A stretch of 64,000 nt of DNA. Source: Kurthia sibirica. Lineage in GTDB: Bacteria > Bacillota > Bacilli > Bacillales_A > Planococcaceae. A program made the translations under genes and the position numbers. Below are positions 18,430 to 26,838 of this stretch, in pieces. The DNA lies in NCBI RefSeq assembly GCF_003143975.1, contig NZ_QFVR01000014.1, positions 1-64,000 of the forward strand, read 5' to 3'. The notes under the pieces are model-generated. The model was not told the DNA's origin, did not search any database, and worked only from the letters and a program-made list of their open reading frames with translations. How positions within the stretch are numbered: the first letter of the stretch is position 1; the number at the start of each line of letters is the position of its first letter.

Positions 18430-19497
18430 TTATTTAAAATGAAGTTGTTGTTTTTCTTCAAAGCGTTCTATCGCTAAATTGATTAGTTCTTCTATTAAAT
18501 CTGAATAAGCTAAACCCGTATTTCCCCATAAAATCGGGTACATGCTCATCGGTGTAAAACCTGGTAGCGTGTTCACTTCGTTGATTAATACTTCTTCATC
18601 TGCTGTCACAAAGAAATCTGCACGTACTAAACCGCTACCATCCAATACTTTAAACGCACGAATAGCCATATCACTCATCGTCGAAATGACCTCTGCAGAC
18701 ACAGGTGCTGGGATCAATAACTCGGTGTTACCATCTTGATATTTAGATTCATAATCATAGAAATCTGTCGTCGCTTTAATTTGGCCAGGGACAGATACTT
18801 TTGGTTCATCATTGCCTAATACCGCCATTTCAACTTCATCGCCTACTACGCCTGTTTCTACAATTACTTTACGATCATATTTGAAAGCGACCGTTACTGC
18901 TTCGATTAATTCTTCCTTTGTAGATGCTTTACTAACGCCAACGCTTGAGCCTAGATTAGCTGGTTTTACATACATTGGAAACGTTAGTTTTGATGTCATT
19001 TCGTCCAGCAATTCCTGCTGATTTGCTTGCCATTCTTTGCGAATAAAATAGACAAATGGTACTTGGTTTAATCCAGCAATTTCAAATAATTGCTTCATGA
19101 CAACCTTATCCATACCTGCAGATGAAGCAAGTACGCCACAACCTACATACGGAATATTAAGTACTTCCAATAATCCTTGTACCGTTCCATCTTCACCATA
19201 TGTACCATGTAAGAGAGGGAATACTGCATCAAATGGCTGTTCTTTTTGAGCCATTAAAAAACTGGAAATATCGTGATGTTGACCATCTTTTCCGATATTA
19301 AATTGCAACGCTTCAATCGATTTAGCTGGCTCTGTTAATACAGCCCCTTTAATCCATTCACCTTGACGTGTAATGAAGACTGGTACGATGTCATATTTGT
19401 CGTAATTTAATGCTTCCGTTACCGCCTTAGCGCTTGATAATGAAACTTCATGCTCTGCCGATTGGCCACCATATAATAAACCTAATTTTTTCTTCAT
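18430..19497 (-). CDS. ddl: D-alanine-D-alanine ligase
   Basis: A 355-aa ATP-grasp ligase joining two D-alanines. Motifs: LLYGGQSAEHEVSLSSA (5-21), LHGTYGEDGTVQGLLE (about 95), MYVKPANLGSSVGVSK (about 175), NEVNTLPGFTPMSMYP (about 302). The start at 19497 has GGAGG seven bases upstream; two earlier in-frame starts (19503, 19539) have no good site. It pairs with alr and murF in this window for the D-Ala branch of peptidoglycan synthesis. Confidence 0.96.
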   Translation of the reverse strand: MKKKLGLLYGGQSAEHEVSLSSAKAVTEALNYDKYDIVPVFITRQGEWIKGAVLTEPAKSIEALQFNIGKDGQHHDISSFLMAQKEQPFDAVFPLLHGTYGEDGTVQGLLEVLNIPYVGCGVLASSAGMDKVVMKQLFEIAGLNQVPFVYFIRKEWQANQQELLDEMTSKLTFPMYVKPANLGSSVGVSKASTKEELIEAVTVAFKYDRKVIVETGVVGDEVEMAVLGNDEPKVSVPGQIKATTDFYDYESKYQDGNTELLIPAPVSAEVISTMSDMAIRAFKVLDGSGLVRADFFVTADEEVLINEVNTLPGFTPMSMYPILWGNTGLAYSDLIEELINLAIERFEEKQQLHFK

Positions 19498-19732
19498 TTT
19501 CATTCCTCCATATTCAATTTCATCATCTTCGAGCTTCATAAAAAATCTTTGAATTTATTTGGACTATTCATATTAGAAAAAGGTTGCAAAAAACCACTTA
19601 ACTTCCTATACCCAGTTTACAAACTTTCAAAATAACATATATATAATAGCACTGTACATAACGTTTGGCGTAAAAAACAAAGAACTTCTATTACTTTTTC
19701 TTGAAAATAGATTATTTCCAACATGACAACGC

Positions 19733-19774
19733 AAAAAGATGTCGGCTCGAAGATAGACGAACGGACATCTTTTT
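19733..19774 (-). terminator. Terminator after the 257-aa gene
   Basis: AAAAAGATGTC pairs with GACATCTTTTT across about 20 bases. It lies 13 bp beyond the stop codon of the minus-strand gene at 19787. Confidence 0.8.
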
Positions 19775-19786
19775 ATACTATTTGAT

Positions 19787-20560
19787 TTATTTTTTCACCG
19801 TTGCTTCAACGAGTACATTCGGTTGACGTTTTAAAATCGTATTCAAGTCATCCCAAATTTCTTCCGGGAAATTAATTTCAGGCACATCACGCAATTCAAG
19901 CATATAGGATACTTTTGGTTTTTCTACTCGGTAGACGGATAATAAAACACCATCATTAAAAATTTCACGTACTTCATCATAGTTTTTAAAATTAAATGCC
20001 AGTGTTGAACTCGTTGGTTTACGACGCCAAAATGAGGCAGCGCGCTCCTTAGCTTGTACAATATTATTAAAATACGTCATCACCAATTCATTGACATCAT
20101 TTAACTCTCTAAAATACACCTTCGTTACCCTGTCATCTTTTTTCTCTAAATAGACAAAACGATTTTGTAGTTGATGATAAAACGGCGTACGTATCGGTTC
20201 ATTTTTATGCCCGATATATAACAGCTCAGCTTGCTCTTGCGGCGTTAATAAGTTCAATTTTTTTTCTTCTGAAAAATCAATCCAACATAAATCGCCTTTT
20301 TTATCGCTCATTACTTTTGAAAATTTAGTCAGATCTGATTCCTCTACAAACGCAAGTCGCGTATGCATATTAAAAGAGCCGTCTTCATTTTCATTATCAT
20401 TTTTTAATAGCAATAAATTCTCAAGCTGATCGACTGAAGAAACAAATTCTTGGAATGTTAATCCACTAAAAATAACAAATTGGTTCAGTTCATTCATATG
20501 AACATATAGATGCTTAATAAAATCGTCGGCATTGCGCATTTTTTTCGACAAGTCGATCAC
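19787..20560 (-). CDS. Uncharacterised protein, 257 aa
   Basis: Not recognised. The predicted protein is soluble, acidic in the first half, with no signal peptide or membrane segment. It has motifs HNKEPIRTPFYHQLQNRFVY (approximate spelling GHKNEPIRTPF, about 132) and SFWRRKPTSSTLAFNFKNYDEV (about 175-196). It has its own terminator and stands alone, divergent from rodA with 232 bp between them. Start ATG at 20560; an internal Met at residue 8 is a second choice. Codon use looks like that of its neighbours, so it is probably a real gene. Confidence 0.75.
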   Translation of the reverse strand: MIDLSKKMRNADDFIKHLYVHMNELNQFVIFSGLTFQEFVSSVDQLENLLLLKNDNENEDGSFNMHTRLAFVEESDLTKFSKVMSDKKGDLCWIDFSEEKKLNLLTPQEQAELLYIGHKNEPIRTPFYHQLQNRFVYLEKKDDRVTKVYFRELNDVNELVMTYFNNIVQAKERAASFWRRKPTSSTLAFNFKNYDEVREIFNDGVLLSVYRVEKPKVSYMLELRDVPEINFPEEIWDDLNTILKRQPNVLVEATVKK

Positions 20561-20792
20561 CTCTTTTCATAACCTTATTATATGTTTAATTACCGAAATT
20601 TGAAACATTTGTGTTTCGTTTTCGTCACATCTTTGTTAAGAAGCGTGATACAATGAATATCGCAATACTAATAATGAATTCCCTTTGAAAATAAAGTATT
20701 TTATTGTTTAAAAAACCCATTTAGTGGAACTTCATAAGGGTTACATATATTTCATCACGTAGTATTTAGTTTACAATGTTAGGGGTTTTGTT

Positions 20793-21962
20793 ATGAAAAT
20801 AAAAGTAGATGGTAAAATCATTGCCATCCTAGTCATACTTTGCATTATTAGTTGTACGTTTATTTATACAGCAGTTGACGGTTCTACTCAATACGACAAT
20901 CCAAAAAGTTATATCGTGAAGCAAGCTGCATTTTTCTTACTTGGTTTATTTATGATGATTGTGTTGTCACAAATTGATATTAGTAAATTTAAAAATATTG
21001 CTTGGGGCGTCTATATTTTCATTTTCGCAGCACTGCTATTTTTAATCGTTGCACCTGAAAGTATCGCACGACCTATTAATAAAGCAAAATCTTGGTTCCA
21101 ACTACCAGGCATCGGTACATTCCAGCCTTCTGAGTTTATGAAGTTTGCCTTCGTCATTTTGACAGCTCATATTATCGTCAAGCATACGGAACGCTACCCA
21201 ATAAAATCAATTAAAATGGATTTTTTATTAATCGGTAAAATTTTATTACTCGTTTTACCTCCGACATTAATCGTTTATAGACAACCTGATACCGGCATGA
21301 TCATGCTTTATTTCGCTATGATTTTCCCCATGTTGTTCTTTTCAAAAATATCAAAAAAAATATTACTTCCTGTCTTGGCTTTACCCGTTTCAATTGTGGC
21401 AGTCATCGCATATATCTACATCTTTATGAATGACTTTTTCCAAAAAAATATTCTAACTCTATTATCAGGTCACCAACAGTCACGTATTCGTGGTTGGTTA
21501 GATCCATTTAACTACGGTGACTCCGCCTACCAAACGATGAAAGGAATATTGGCTATCGGCTCTGGCCAAGAAACAGGTAAAGGTCTCGGCAATAACAATG
21601 TTTATATTCCGGAAAAGCATACCGATTTCATCTTTTCAAATATTGCAGAAGAAATTGGCTTTGTAGGCGCATCATTTGTCTTAGTTATTCTATTCCTCTT
21701 GATTTTCCGTTTCGTCCAAATATCTTTAGCCAACAAATCTCAGTACACTACATTGATTACGGCTGGGATTATTAGCTTGCTAACATTCCAAGTTTTCCAA
21801 AATGTTGGTATGACTATGGGGCTATTACCTGTTACAGGTGTTACATTACCATTTCTCAGCTATGGTGGTAGTTCACTGCTATCCAATCTGCTACTCGTCG
21901 GCATTATGGGCGCTATCCAAAACGAAAATGGCGATTATATGTTTACCACAAAAGACGATTAA
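20793..21962 (+). CDS. rodA: RodA/FtsW-family SEDS glycosyltransferase
   Basis: A 389-aa SEDS protein with about ten membrane helices. Family motifs: KSWFQLPGIGTFQPSEFMK (about 91-109), RQPDTGM (about 165), GLGNNNVYIPEKHTDFIFS (about 265-283), and the C-terminal signature TGVTLPFLSYGGSS (about 348). The FQPSEFMK and KHTDFIFS blocks match RodA rather than FtsW. It polymerises peptidoglycan during side-wall growth. The ATG follows AGGGG. Confidence 0.9.
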   Translation: MKIKVDGKIIAILVILCIISCTFIYTAVDGSTQYDNPKSYIVKQAAFFLLGLFMMIVLSQIDISKFKNIAWGVYIFIFAALLFLIVAPESIARPINKAKSWFQLPGIGTFQPSEFMKFAFVILTAHIIVKHTERYPIKSIKMDFLLIGKILLLVLPPTLIVYRQPDTGMIMLYFAMIFPMLFFSKISKKILLPVLALPVSIVAVIAYIYIFMNDFFQKNILTLLSGHQQSRIRGWLDPFNYGDSAYQTMKGILAIGSGQETGKGLGNNNVYIPEKHTDFIFSNIAEEIGFVGASFVLVILFLLIFRFVQISLANKSQYTTLITAGIISLLTFQVFQNVGMTMGLLPVTGVTLPFLSYGGSSLLSNLLLVGIMGAIQNENGDYMFTTKDD

Positions 21963-21979
21963 CACCTCTACCTATAAAC

Positions 21980-22020
21980 CAAAGGCTATGAAATCACGCA
22001 GTGATTTCATAGCCTTTTTT
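21980..22020 (+). terminator. Terminator of rodA
   Basis: AAGGCTATGAAATCAC-GCA-GTGATTTCATAGCCTT is a perfect 16-bp stem with a three-base loop, followed by TTTT. Confidence 0.92.
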
Positions 22021-22057
22021 GGTGAGGCTTGACGTTACAGCTCTACCTATAACCTAT

Positions 22058-22098
22058 GAAAAACAAAAAAACAGCATTCGAATAATTTCAAATGCTGT
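22058..22098 (-). terminator. Terminator of the 45-aa small gene
   Basis: On the minus strand ACAGCATT pairs with AATGCTGT, followed by TTTTTTGTTTTTC. No other minus-strand gene ends here, which supports transcription of the small ORF at 22165. Confidence 0.75.
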
Positions 22099-22164
22099 AG
22101 GCCATATCATCTATTTATGTAGGTTCTAGCTTAAAACACTTCGGTAATCCGAAGTATTCATCGG

Positions 22165-22302
22165 CTAGTTATGTGTTTGCGGACTGCTTTTTGGTGGTGC
22201 GAGTGCTTTAAGTAATTCTAAGCGAGACTTTGTCGCTGTTGCCTTCACACCAATTTTAGCTAAATTAGAAATGATTTTTGTTACATCTACTTCTCTCTTC
22301 AT
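22165..22302 (-). CDS. Small basic protein, 45 aa, unknown
   Basis: A short ORF starting ATG at 22302, with AAAGGTG upstream, and stopping at 22165. The product begins MKREVDVTKIISNLAKIGVK, continues with a TKSRLELLKAL helix and ends APPKSSPQTHN. It is basic and could form two short helices; no membrane segment or secretion signal is clear. A dedicated terminator lies about 65 bp downstream. I do not recognise the family. It could be a regulatory peptide or a small RNA-binding protein, but nothing in the sequence decides this. Confidence 0.55.
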   Translation of the reverse strand: MKREVDVTKIISNLAKIGVKATATKSRLELLKALAPPKSSPQTHN

Positions 22303-22547
22303 ACTTTCACACCTTTACTTTTTATTGGACGTTTATTGGCAAAAATATGTTGCTTCTACAAAACAGCATTGCTAGTTTTTTTCATACCTATCATACCATT
22401 TTTCATTGGCGAATTGTTTATCAATTTTATAACATTTTATGAATTTTACATTACTGTTACATTTCTTTGTCGACAACAAGCTATTCGCATGCCTTCATAC
22501 AAGGCGGTTATATGTATACGTTTTCTTTTGGATCATCGCTGTCACTT

Positions 22548-22568
22548 GCATACCCCATAGCAGTATGC
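22548..22568. promoter_or_regulatory. CsoR-type operator 1 (distal)
   Basis: GCATACCCCATAGCAGTATGC: inverted arms GCATAC and GTATGC around a C-rich/AT centre, resembling the proximal box. It lies 109 bp before csoR. Confidence 0.5.
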
Positions 22569-22615
22569 TAAATTAGGCGTATCAAGAAATTCTTTTATCT
22601 CTAAACCTGATTTTT

Positions 22616-22635
22616 GCATACCCCCTATAGGTATG
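22616..22635. promoter_or_regulatory. CsoR-type operator 2 (csoR-copZ)
   Basis: GCATACCCCCTATAGGTATG matches the known CsoR box pattern TACCC-rich/TATA/GGGTA. It is 41 bp upstream of csoR and would overlap its promoter. Confidence 0.85.
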
Positions 22636-22676
22636 ATACACTTAATCTATTAGTAAACAATAGGGAGTGAGATGCT

Positions 22677-22985
22677 ATGACAACAACACATGAATGTGGT
22701 ACTGAAAGAAAAAGTCACCATCCAGACCATGTGAAAAAAAACCTCGTTACGCGATTAAATAAAATCGAGGGACAAATACGAGGCATTAAAGGCATGATTG
22801 AAAAAGATGTCTATTGTGATGATATTATTACACAGTTAGCAGCCTCTCAATCCGCTTTAAATTCTGTTGCAAAAGTATTATTTGAAGGGCATTTAAAAGG
22901 TTGTGTAAAAAATCAATTATTAGAGGGCAATGAAGAGATCCTTGATGAACTCGTTGTAACAATGCAAAAACTAATGAAAAAATAA
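22677..22985 (+). CDS. csoR: Copper-sensing repressor CsoR
   Basis: A 102-aa CsoR/DUF156 protein. The Cu(I) ligands Cys47, His72 and Cys76 have the same spacing as Mycobacterium tuberculosis CsoR (36, 61, 65). The helix RLNKIEGQIRGIKGMIEKD is the family signature. The N-terminus adds a His/Cys-rich stretch (HECG, SHHPDH). CsoR releases DNA when it binds Cu(I). It is followed by copZ after 13 bp and has boxes before csoR and before copA. Confidence 0.96.
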   Translation: MTTTHECGTERKSHHPDHVKKNLVTRLNKIEGQIRGIKGMIEKDVYCDDIITQLAASQSALNSVAKVLFEGHLKGCVKNQLLEGNEEILDELVVTMQKLMKK

Positions 22986-22998
22986 GGAGTGTTTGAAG

Positions 22999-23208
22999 AT
23001 GACACAATCAATTCAATTACAGGTTTCTGGTATGTCTTGTGGTCACTGTGTAAATGCAGTCGAAAGTTCAGTTGGTGAATTAAATGGTGTTGAATCTGTA
23101 AAAGTAACATTAGACGCTGGTTTGGTAGACGTTGCTTTTGACGATTCACAAGTTTCAGTTGAGTCAATTAAAAATGCAATTGTTGAAGAAGGTTACACCG
23201 TTGCTTAA
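22999..23208 (+). CDS. copZ: Copper chaperone CopZ
   Basis: A 69-aa single HMA domain with the Cu(I) motif MSCGHC (about 12-17). It passes Cu(I) to the N-terminal domain of CopA. The ATG at 22999 is placed by AAGGAG at 22984; a TTG at 22993 is less likely. The terminator directly downstream separates it from copA, which has its own operator. Confidence 0.95.
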   Translation: MTQSIQLQVSGMSCGHCVNAVESSVGELNGVESVKVTLDAGLVDVAFDDSQVSVESIKNAIVEEGYTVA

Positions 23209-23213
23209 AAAGA

Positions 23214-23248
23214 AATAGCTACCACTTCTCAGGTAGCTATTCATTTTT
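23214..23248 (+). terminator. Terminator of csoR-copZ
   Basis: AATAGCTACC pairs with GGTAGCTATT, followed by CATTTTTAA. Confidence 0.8.
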
Positions 23249-23257
23249 AAAAAACGC

Positions 23258-23274
23258 ATACCCCTATAGGGTAT
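23258..23274. promoter_or_regulatory. CsoR-type operator 3 (copA)
   Basis: ATACCCCTATAGGGTAT, the most symmetrical of the three boxes. It lies only 15 bp before the copA start. Confidence 0.85.
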
Positions 23275-23288
23275 GGAAGGAGTGTTTT

Positions 23289-25496
23289 ATGATGGCAAAA
23301 GAAGAACATAAAGTTGTCAATTTAGATATCCAAGGTATGACCTGCGCTGCTTGTTCTGCGCGCATCGAACGCGGTTTAAATAAAATGGATGGCGTAGATG
23401 CCAATATAAACCTCGTTCTTGAAAGAGGCCGCGTAACCATTAGCAATGACCTAACGGAAGAAGATATTATAAAAAAAATACAATCGATTGGTTATGATGC
23501 AGTCGTGCATCAAGAAGAACAGCCAGATGGACCTAACTTAAAAGAACTAGAAATTAAAAAGAAAACAAGACAATTTATCATTTCAGCTATTTTTTCACTG
23601 CCACTATTATGGACAATGGTCGCACACTTTTCATTTACATCTTTTTTATATGTTCCCGAACTTTTCATGAATCCTTATATGCAATGGGCATTGGCATCAG
23701 TCGTTCAGTTTGGAATCGGTTGGCAATTTTATCGCGGCGCATTTCTATCTTTACGCAATAAAAGCGCCAATATGGATGTACTTGTAGCGCTTGGTACTTC
23801 AGCTGCTTATTTTTATAGTGTTTATGTCGTACTCTCAAACCTATCACATATTTCAATGGGGGGTACACATTTAGATCTTTACTTCGAAACAAGTGCCGTT
23901 CTCATTACATTGATCATTCTTGGCAAATTATTTGAAGCACGTGCTAAAGGACATTCATCTGATGCCATAAAAAAATTGATCAATTTACAACCCAAAACAG
24001 CTTTTATTGAAAAAAATGGCGTGATACAAGAAATACCTATTGCTGATGTTCAAATCGATGACATTTTAGTTATTCGCCCCGGTAGCTCGATTCCTGTCGA
24101 TGCCGAAGTTGTTGAAGGTACTTCAGCGGTAGATGAATCGATGCTTACTGGTGAAAGTTTACCTGTAGATAAAGAGCCGGGTTCAACGGTTTTCGCCGCA
24201 ACAATTAACAATAACGGTCTTCTCCATGTGAAAGCAACTAAAATTGGGCGCGATACAGTCATCTCCAGCATCATTCGTATTGTAGAAGATGCGCAAGGTT
24301 CGAAAGCACCCATACAACGCCTTGCCGATCAAATATCGAGCGTCTTCGTACCTGTCGTAGTGGGAATCGCTGTTCTTACCTTTTTAATCACCTACTACTT
24401 TGTCGACGCAAGTAATTTTATACATGCACTTGAAAATACGATTGCTGTACTCGTGATTGCCTGTCCATGTGCACTAGGCTTAGCAACACCAACATCCATA
24501 ATGGCTGGTTCAGGACGTGCAGCAGAGATTGGCGTGTTATTTAAAACAGCCGAATCATTGGAACAAACACAATCCATTCACACCGTTATTTTCGACAAAA
24601 CAGGAACGATTACAAAAGGTAAACCAGTAGTTACAAATTATTATATCGACAAATCACAGGATCAAGAAAAAGTACTCGCTCTTATAGCTAGTGCTGAAAA
24701 AGCATCTGAACATCCACTTGCTCAAGCAATCGTCAACTACACAGAAGAAAAATTCCCTGTGAAGGCAGCAACTAATTTCACTGCCATTGCTGGTCATGGT
24801 ATCGAAGCAACAATAGACGGGACATCGGTAATCGTCGGGACAAAACGTCTATTAGGCAATCGGTTGATTACCATTCAACAAATAGAAAATTTTGATGAAA
24901 CAGGGAAAACAATTATGTACGGCGCCATTGATGGTCAGCATATCGCAACCATTGCAGTAGCTGATGAAGTGAAAGACAGCGCAAAAGAAGCAATCGCTCA
25001 ACTACATGCCTTGAATATTAAAACAGTCATGCTAACAGGTGATGCACAGGCTGTCGCTCAAACAATCGCCAAACAAGTAGGAATTGACGAAGTAATCGCT
25101 GGTGTATTACCTGCCGAAAAAGCTAAAGAAGTGGCTCGTTTACAACAAGCTGGCCACAAAGTGGCAATGGTTGGTGATGGTATTAATGATGCTCCCGCTT
25201 TGGCAACAGCCGACATTGGAATTGCGATGGGAACCGGGACGGATGTCGCAATTGAAACAGCTGATATCACCGTTATGCAAGGTGATCTATTAAAAGTGGT
25301 ACAAGCAATTAAAATGAGTAAAGCAACCGTTCGTAATATTAAACAAAATCTATTTTGGGCTTTAGCTTACAATACCATCGGTATTCCAATTGCTGCCGCT
25401 GGTTTTCTTGCACCGTGGCTTGCTGGCGCAGCTATGGCGTTTAGTTCGGTATCAGTCGTCTTAAATGCACTACGTCTTCAAAGACAAAAATTATAA
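23289..25496 (+). CDS. copA: Copper-exporting P1B-type ATPase CopA
   Basis: A 735-aa P1B-1 ATPase. There is one N-terminal HMA domain with MTCAACS (about 17-23), where B. subtilis CopA has two. Transport motif CPC in IACPCALGLATP (about 390), phosphorylation DKTGTIT (about 434), HP motif SEHPLAQA (about 475) and GDGINDAPAL (about 633). It exports Cu(I), fed by CopZ. Start at 23289; the next codon is also ATG. GGAAGGAG precedes it. Confidence 0.95.
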   Translation: MMAKEEHKVVNLDIQGMTCAACSARIERGLNKMDGVDANINLVLERGRVTISNDLTEEDIIKKIQSIGYDAVVHQEEQPDGPNLKELEIKKKTRQFIISAIFSLPLLWTMVAHFSFTSFLYVPELFMNPYMQWALASVVQFGIGWQFYRGAFLSLRNKSANMDVLVALGTSAAYFYSVYVVLSNLSHISMGGTHLDLYFETSAVLITLIILGKLFEARAKGHSSDAIKKLINLQPKTAFIEKNGVIQEIPIADVQIDDILVIRPGSSIPVDAEVVEGTSAVDESMLTGESLPVDKEPGSTVFAATINNNGLLHVKATKIGRDTVISSIIRIVEDAQGSKAPIQRLADQISSVFVPVVVGIAVLTFLITYYFVDASNFIHALENTIAVLVIACPCALGLATPTSIMAGSGRAAEIGVLFKTAESLEQTQSIHTVIFDKTGTITKGKPVVTNYYIDKSQDQEKVLALIASAEKASEHPLAQAIVNYTEEKFPVKAATNFTAIAGHGIEATIDGTSVIVGTKRLLGNRLITIQQIENFDETGKTIMYGAIDGQHIATIAVADEVKDSAKEAIAQLHALNIKTVMLTGDAQAVAQTIAKQVGIDEVIAGVLPAEKAKEVARLQQAGHKVAMVGDGINDAPALATADIGIAMGTGTDVAIETADITVMQGDLLKVVQAIKMSKATVRNIKQNLFWALAYNTIGIPIAAAGFLAPWLAGAAMAFSSVSVVLNALRLQRQKL

Positions 25497-25505
25497 GTAT
25501 TACGT

Positions 25506-25538
25506 AAACATCTTCCTTTTTCAGGAAGATGTTTTTTA
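25506..25538 (+). terminator. Terminator of copA
   Basis: AAACATCTTCC pairs with GGAAGATGTTT, followed by TTT. Confidence 0.88.
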
Positions 25539-25619
25539 TTGTACCATTTTGGTCATACAATGTTTTTCTATTTCTAGTATAGTATTACATAAGTATCTGT
25601 TTTAGAAAGAAGGGTTTCT

Positions 25620-26783
25620 ATGAAAAAACCACTAATTCTCTTATTATCCGTACAATTTTTTGTTTATGTTGGATTTGGTTTAGTCATTCCGGTTTTACCG
25701 GTAGTTATTACAGACCAAGGTTTTAACACAATGCATGTCGGCGGACTGCTAACCGTCTACGCTTTAGCAAGCTTTTTCACCGCCCCAGCATGGGGGGCAT
25801 TATCCGATAAAATGGGCCGCAAAAAGCTCATTTTAATCGGCCTGATTGGTTTTAGTTTCAGTTTTTTACTTTTTGCTATTTTCTCTCATTCATTAGTGAT
25901 GATGTATCTTTCTAGAATAATCGGTGGCCTGTTCTCCGGCGCTCTTTATACGGCAGTTACTGGTTTCATCGGTGATATGTCCACAGAGGAAAATCGTAAT
26001 AAATATATGGGCTTTATGGGAATGTCCATCGGTTTAGGTTTTATTGTCGGTCCTGGGATTGGTGGTCTTTTAAGTCACTTTGGCAATGATATTCCATTTT
26101 ACACTGCTTCGTTGCTAATCTTTTTAATTTTCATATACGCGACTGTTATCTTAACGGAACCAGAGAGATTAGGTGAAGCGAACAAACGGGAGCTTATTCC
26201 TACTGGCACATCGACTTTATTAAAATATCGTGTACGTTATTTATTCCTCTTTTCTTTTATGGTGACATTTTTACTTGCAGGCGTCGAATCAACATTGCAA
26301 TTATTCCAAATGGAAAAAATCAATATTACTGCAGCACAACTTGGTTCGCTATTTCTTTTTAGTGGTTTCGTTGATTTTCTAATTCAAGGTGGCGTCGTGC
26401 GTAAAGTGAAGGATGGACAAGAATGGAAGTGGCTGATTGGTGCACAAATTATTACTGCAGGCGGCCTTGTCTTATTTCCCTTCACAACAAGCTTAGCTTT
26501 TGCTGGTTTTGCCCTTTGTATCTTTACAGCTGGTAATGCGTTAGCTCGCACATTGACGACCTCCCTTGCTTCGAAAGAATCTGGAGGTAAATATGGTACT
26601 GCAGCAGGCTTGAGTTATTCTATGGACAATCTAGGGCGTATAATTGGCCCTCTCTTCTTCACATGGGTACTGACGATGCAACCAAATGCTACCTATATTA
26701 TTTCAGCATCACTCGCATTATTAAGTATTTTCATCATACTGACTTTTAAAATGAGTAAAAAATCTTTACGTCGAGCAATATAA
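25620..26783 (+). CDS. MFS drug-efflux type transporter
   Basis: A 387-aa, 12-helix major facilitator of the DHA1 group (Bmr/NorA/TetA-like). Motif A reads WGALSDKMGRKK (about 60-71) between helices 2 and 3. Motif C-like GMSIGLGFIVGPGIGGLL (about 137-154) is in helix 5, typical of antiporters. The substrate cannot be told from sequence. It stands alone, with copA upstream and a terminator shared with tcyP. Confidence 0.88.
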   Translation: MKKPLILLLSVQFFVYVGFGLVIPVLPVVITDQGFNTMHVGGLLTVYALASFFTAPAWGALSDKMGRKKLILIGLIGFSFSFLLFAIFSHSLVMMYLSRIIGGLFSGALYTAVTGFIGDMSTEENRNKYMGFMGMSIGLGFIVGPGIGGLLSHFGNDIPFYTASLLIFLIFIYATVILTEPERLGEANKRELIPTGTSTLLKYRVRYLFLFSFMVTFLLAGVESTLQLFQMEKINITAAQLGSLFLFSGFVDFLIQGGVVRKVKDGQEWKWLIGAQIITAGGLVLFPFTTSLAFAGFALCIFTAGNALARTLTTSLASKESGGKYGTAAGLSYSMDNLGRIIGPLFFTWVLTMQPNATYIISASLALLSIFIILTFKMSKKSLRRAI

Positions 26784-26829
26784 AAAAAGCGTTCAACATG
26801 TCATTTACTGACTTGTTGAACGCTTTTTC
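26783..26829. terminator. Bidirectional terminator, MFS gene/tcyP
   Basis: AAAAAGCGTTCAACA pairs with TGTTGAACGCTTTTT (one mismatch), located between convergent genes. Confidence 0.9.
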
Positions 26830-26838
26830 GATATTTCA

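Larger units (their letters stand above)
22303..22676. other. 374-bp gap upstream of csoR
   Basis: Holds two CsoR-type boxes (22548-22568 and 22616-22635) and the csoR ribosome site AGGGAGTG. The rest is AT-rich; I see no convincing gene. Confidence 0.6.

Noticed and set aside
22336-22560. 74-codon open frame upstream of csoR
   Set aside because: No ribosome site; composition follows the AT-rich gap and it runs into the distal CsoR box.
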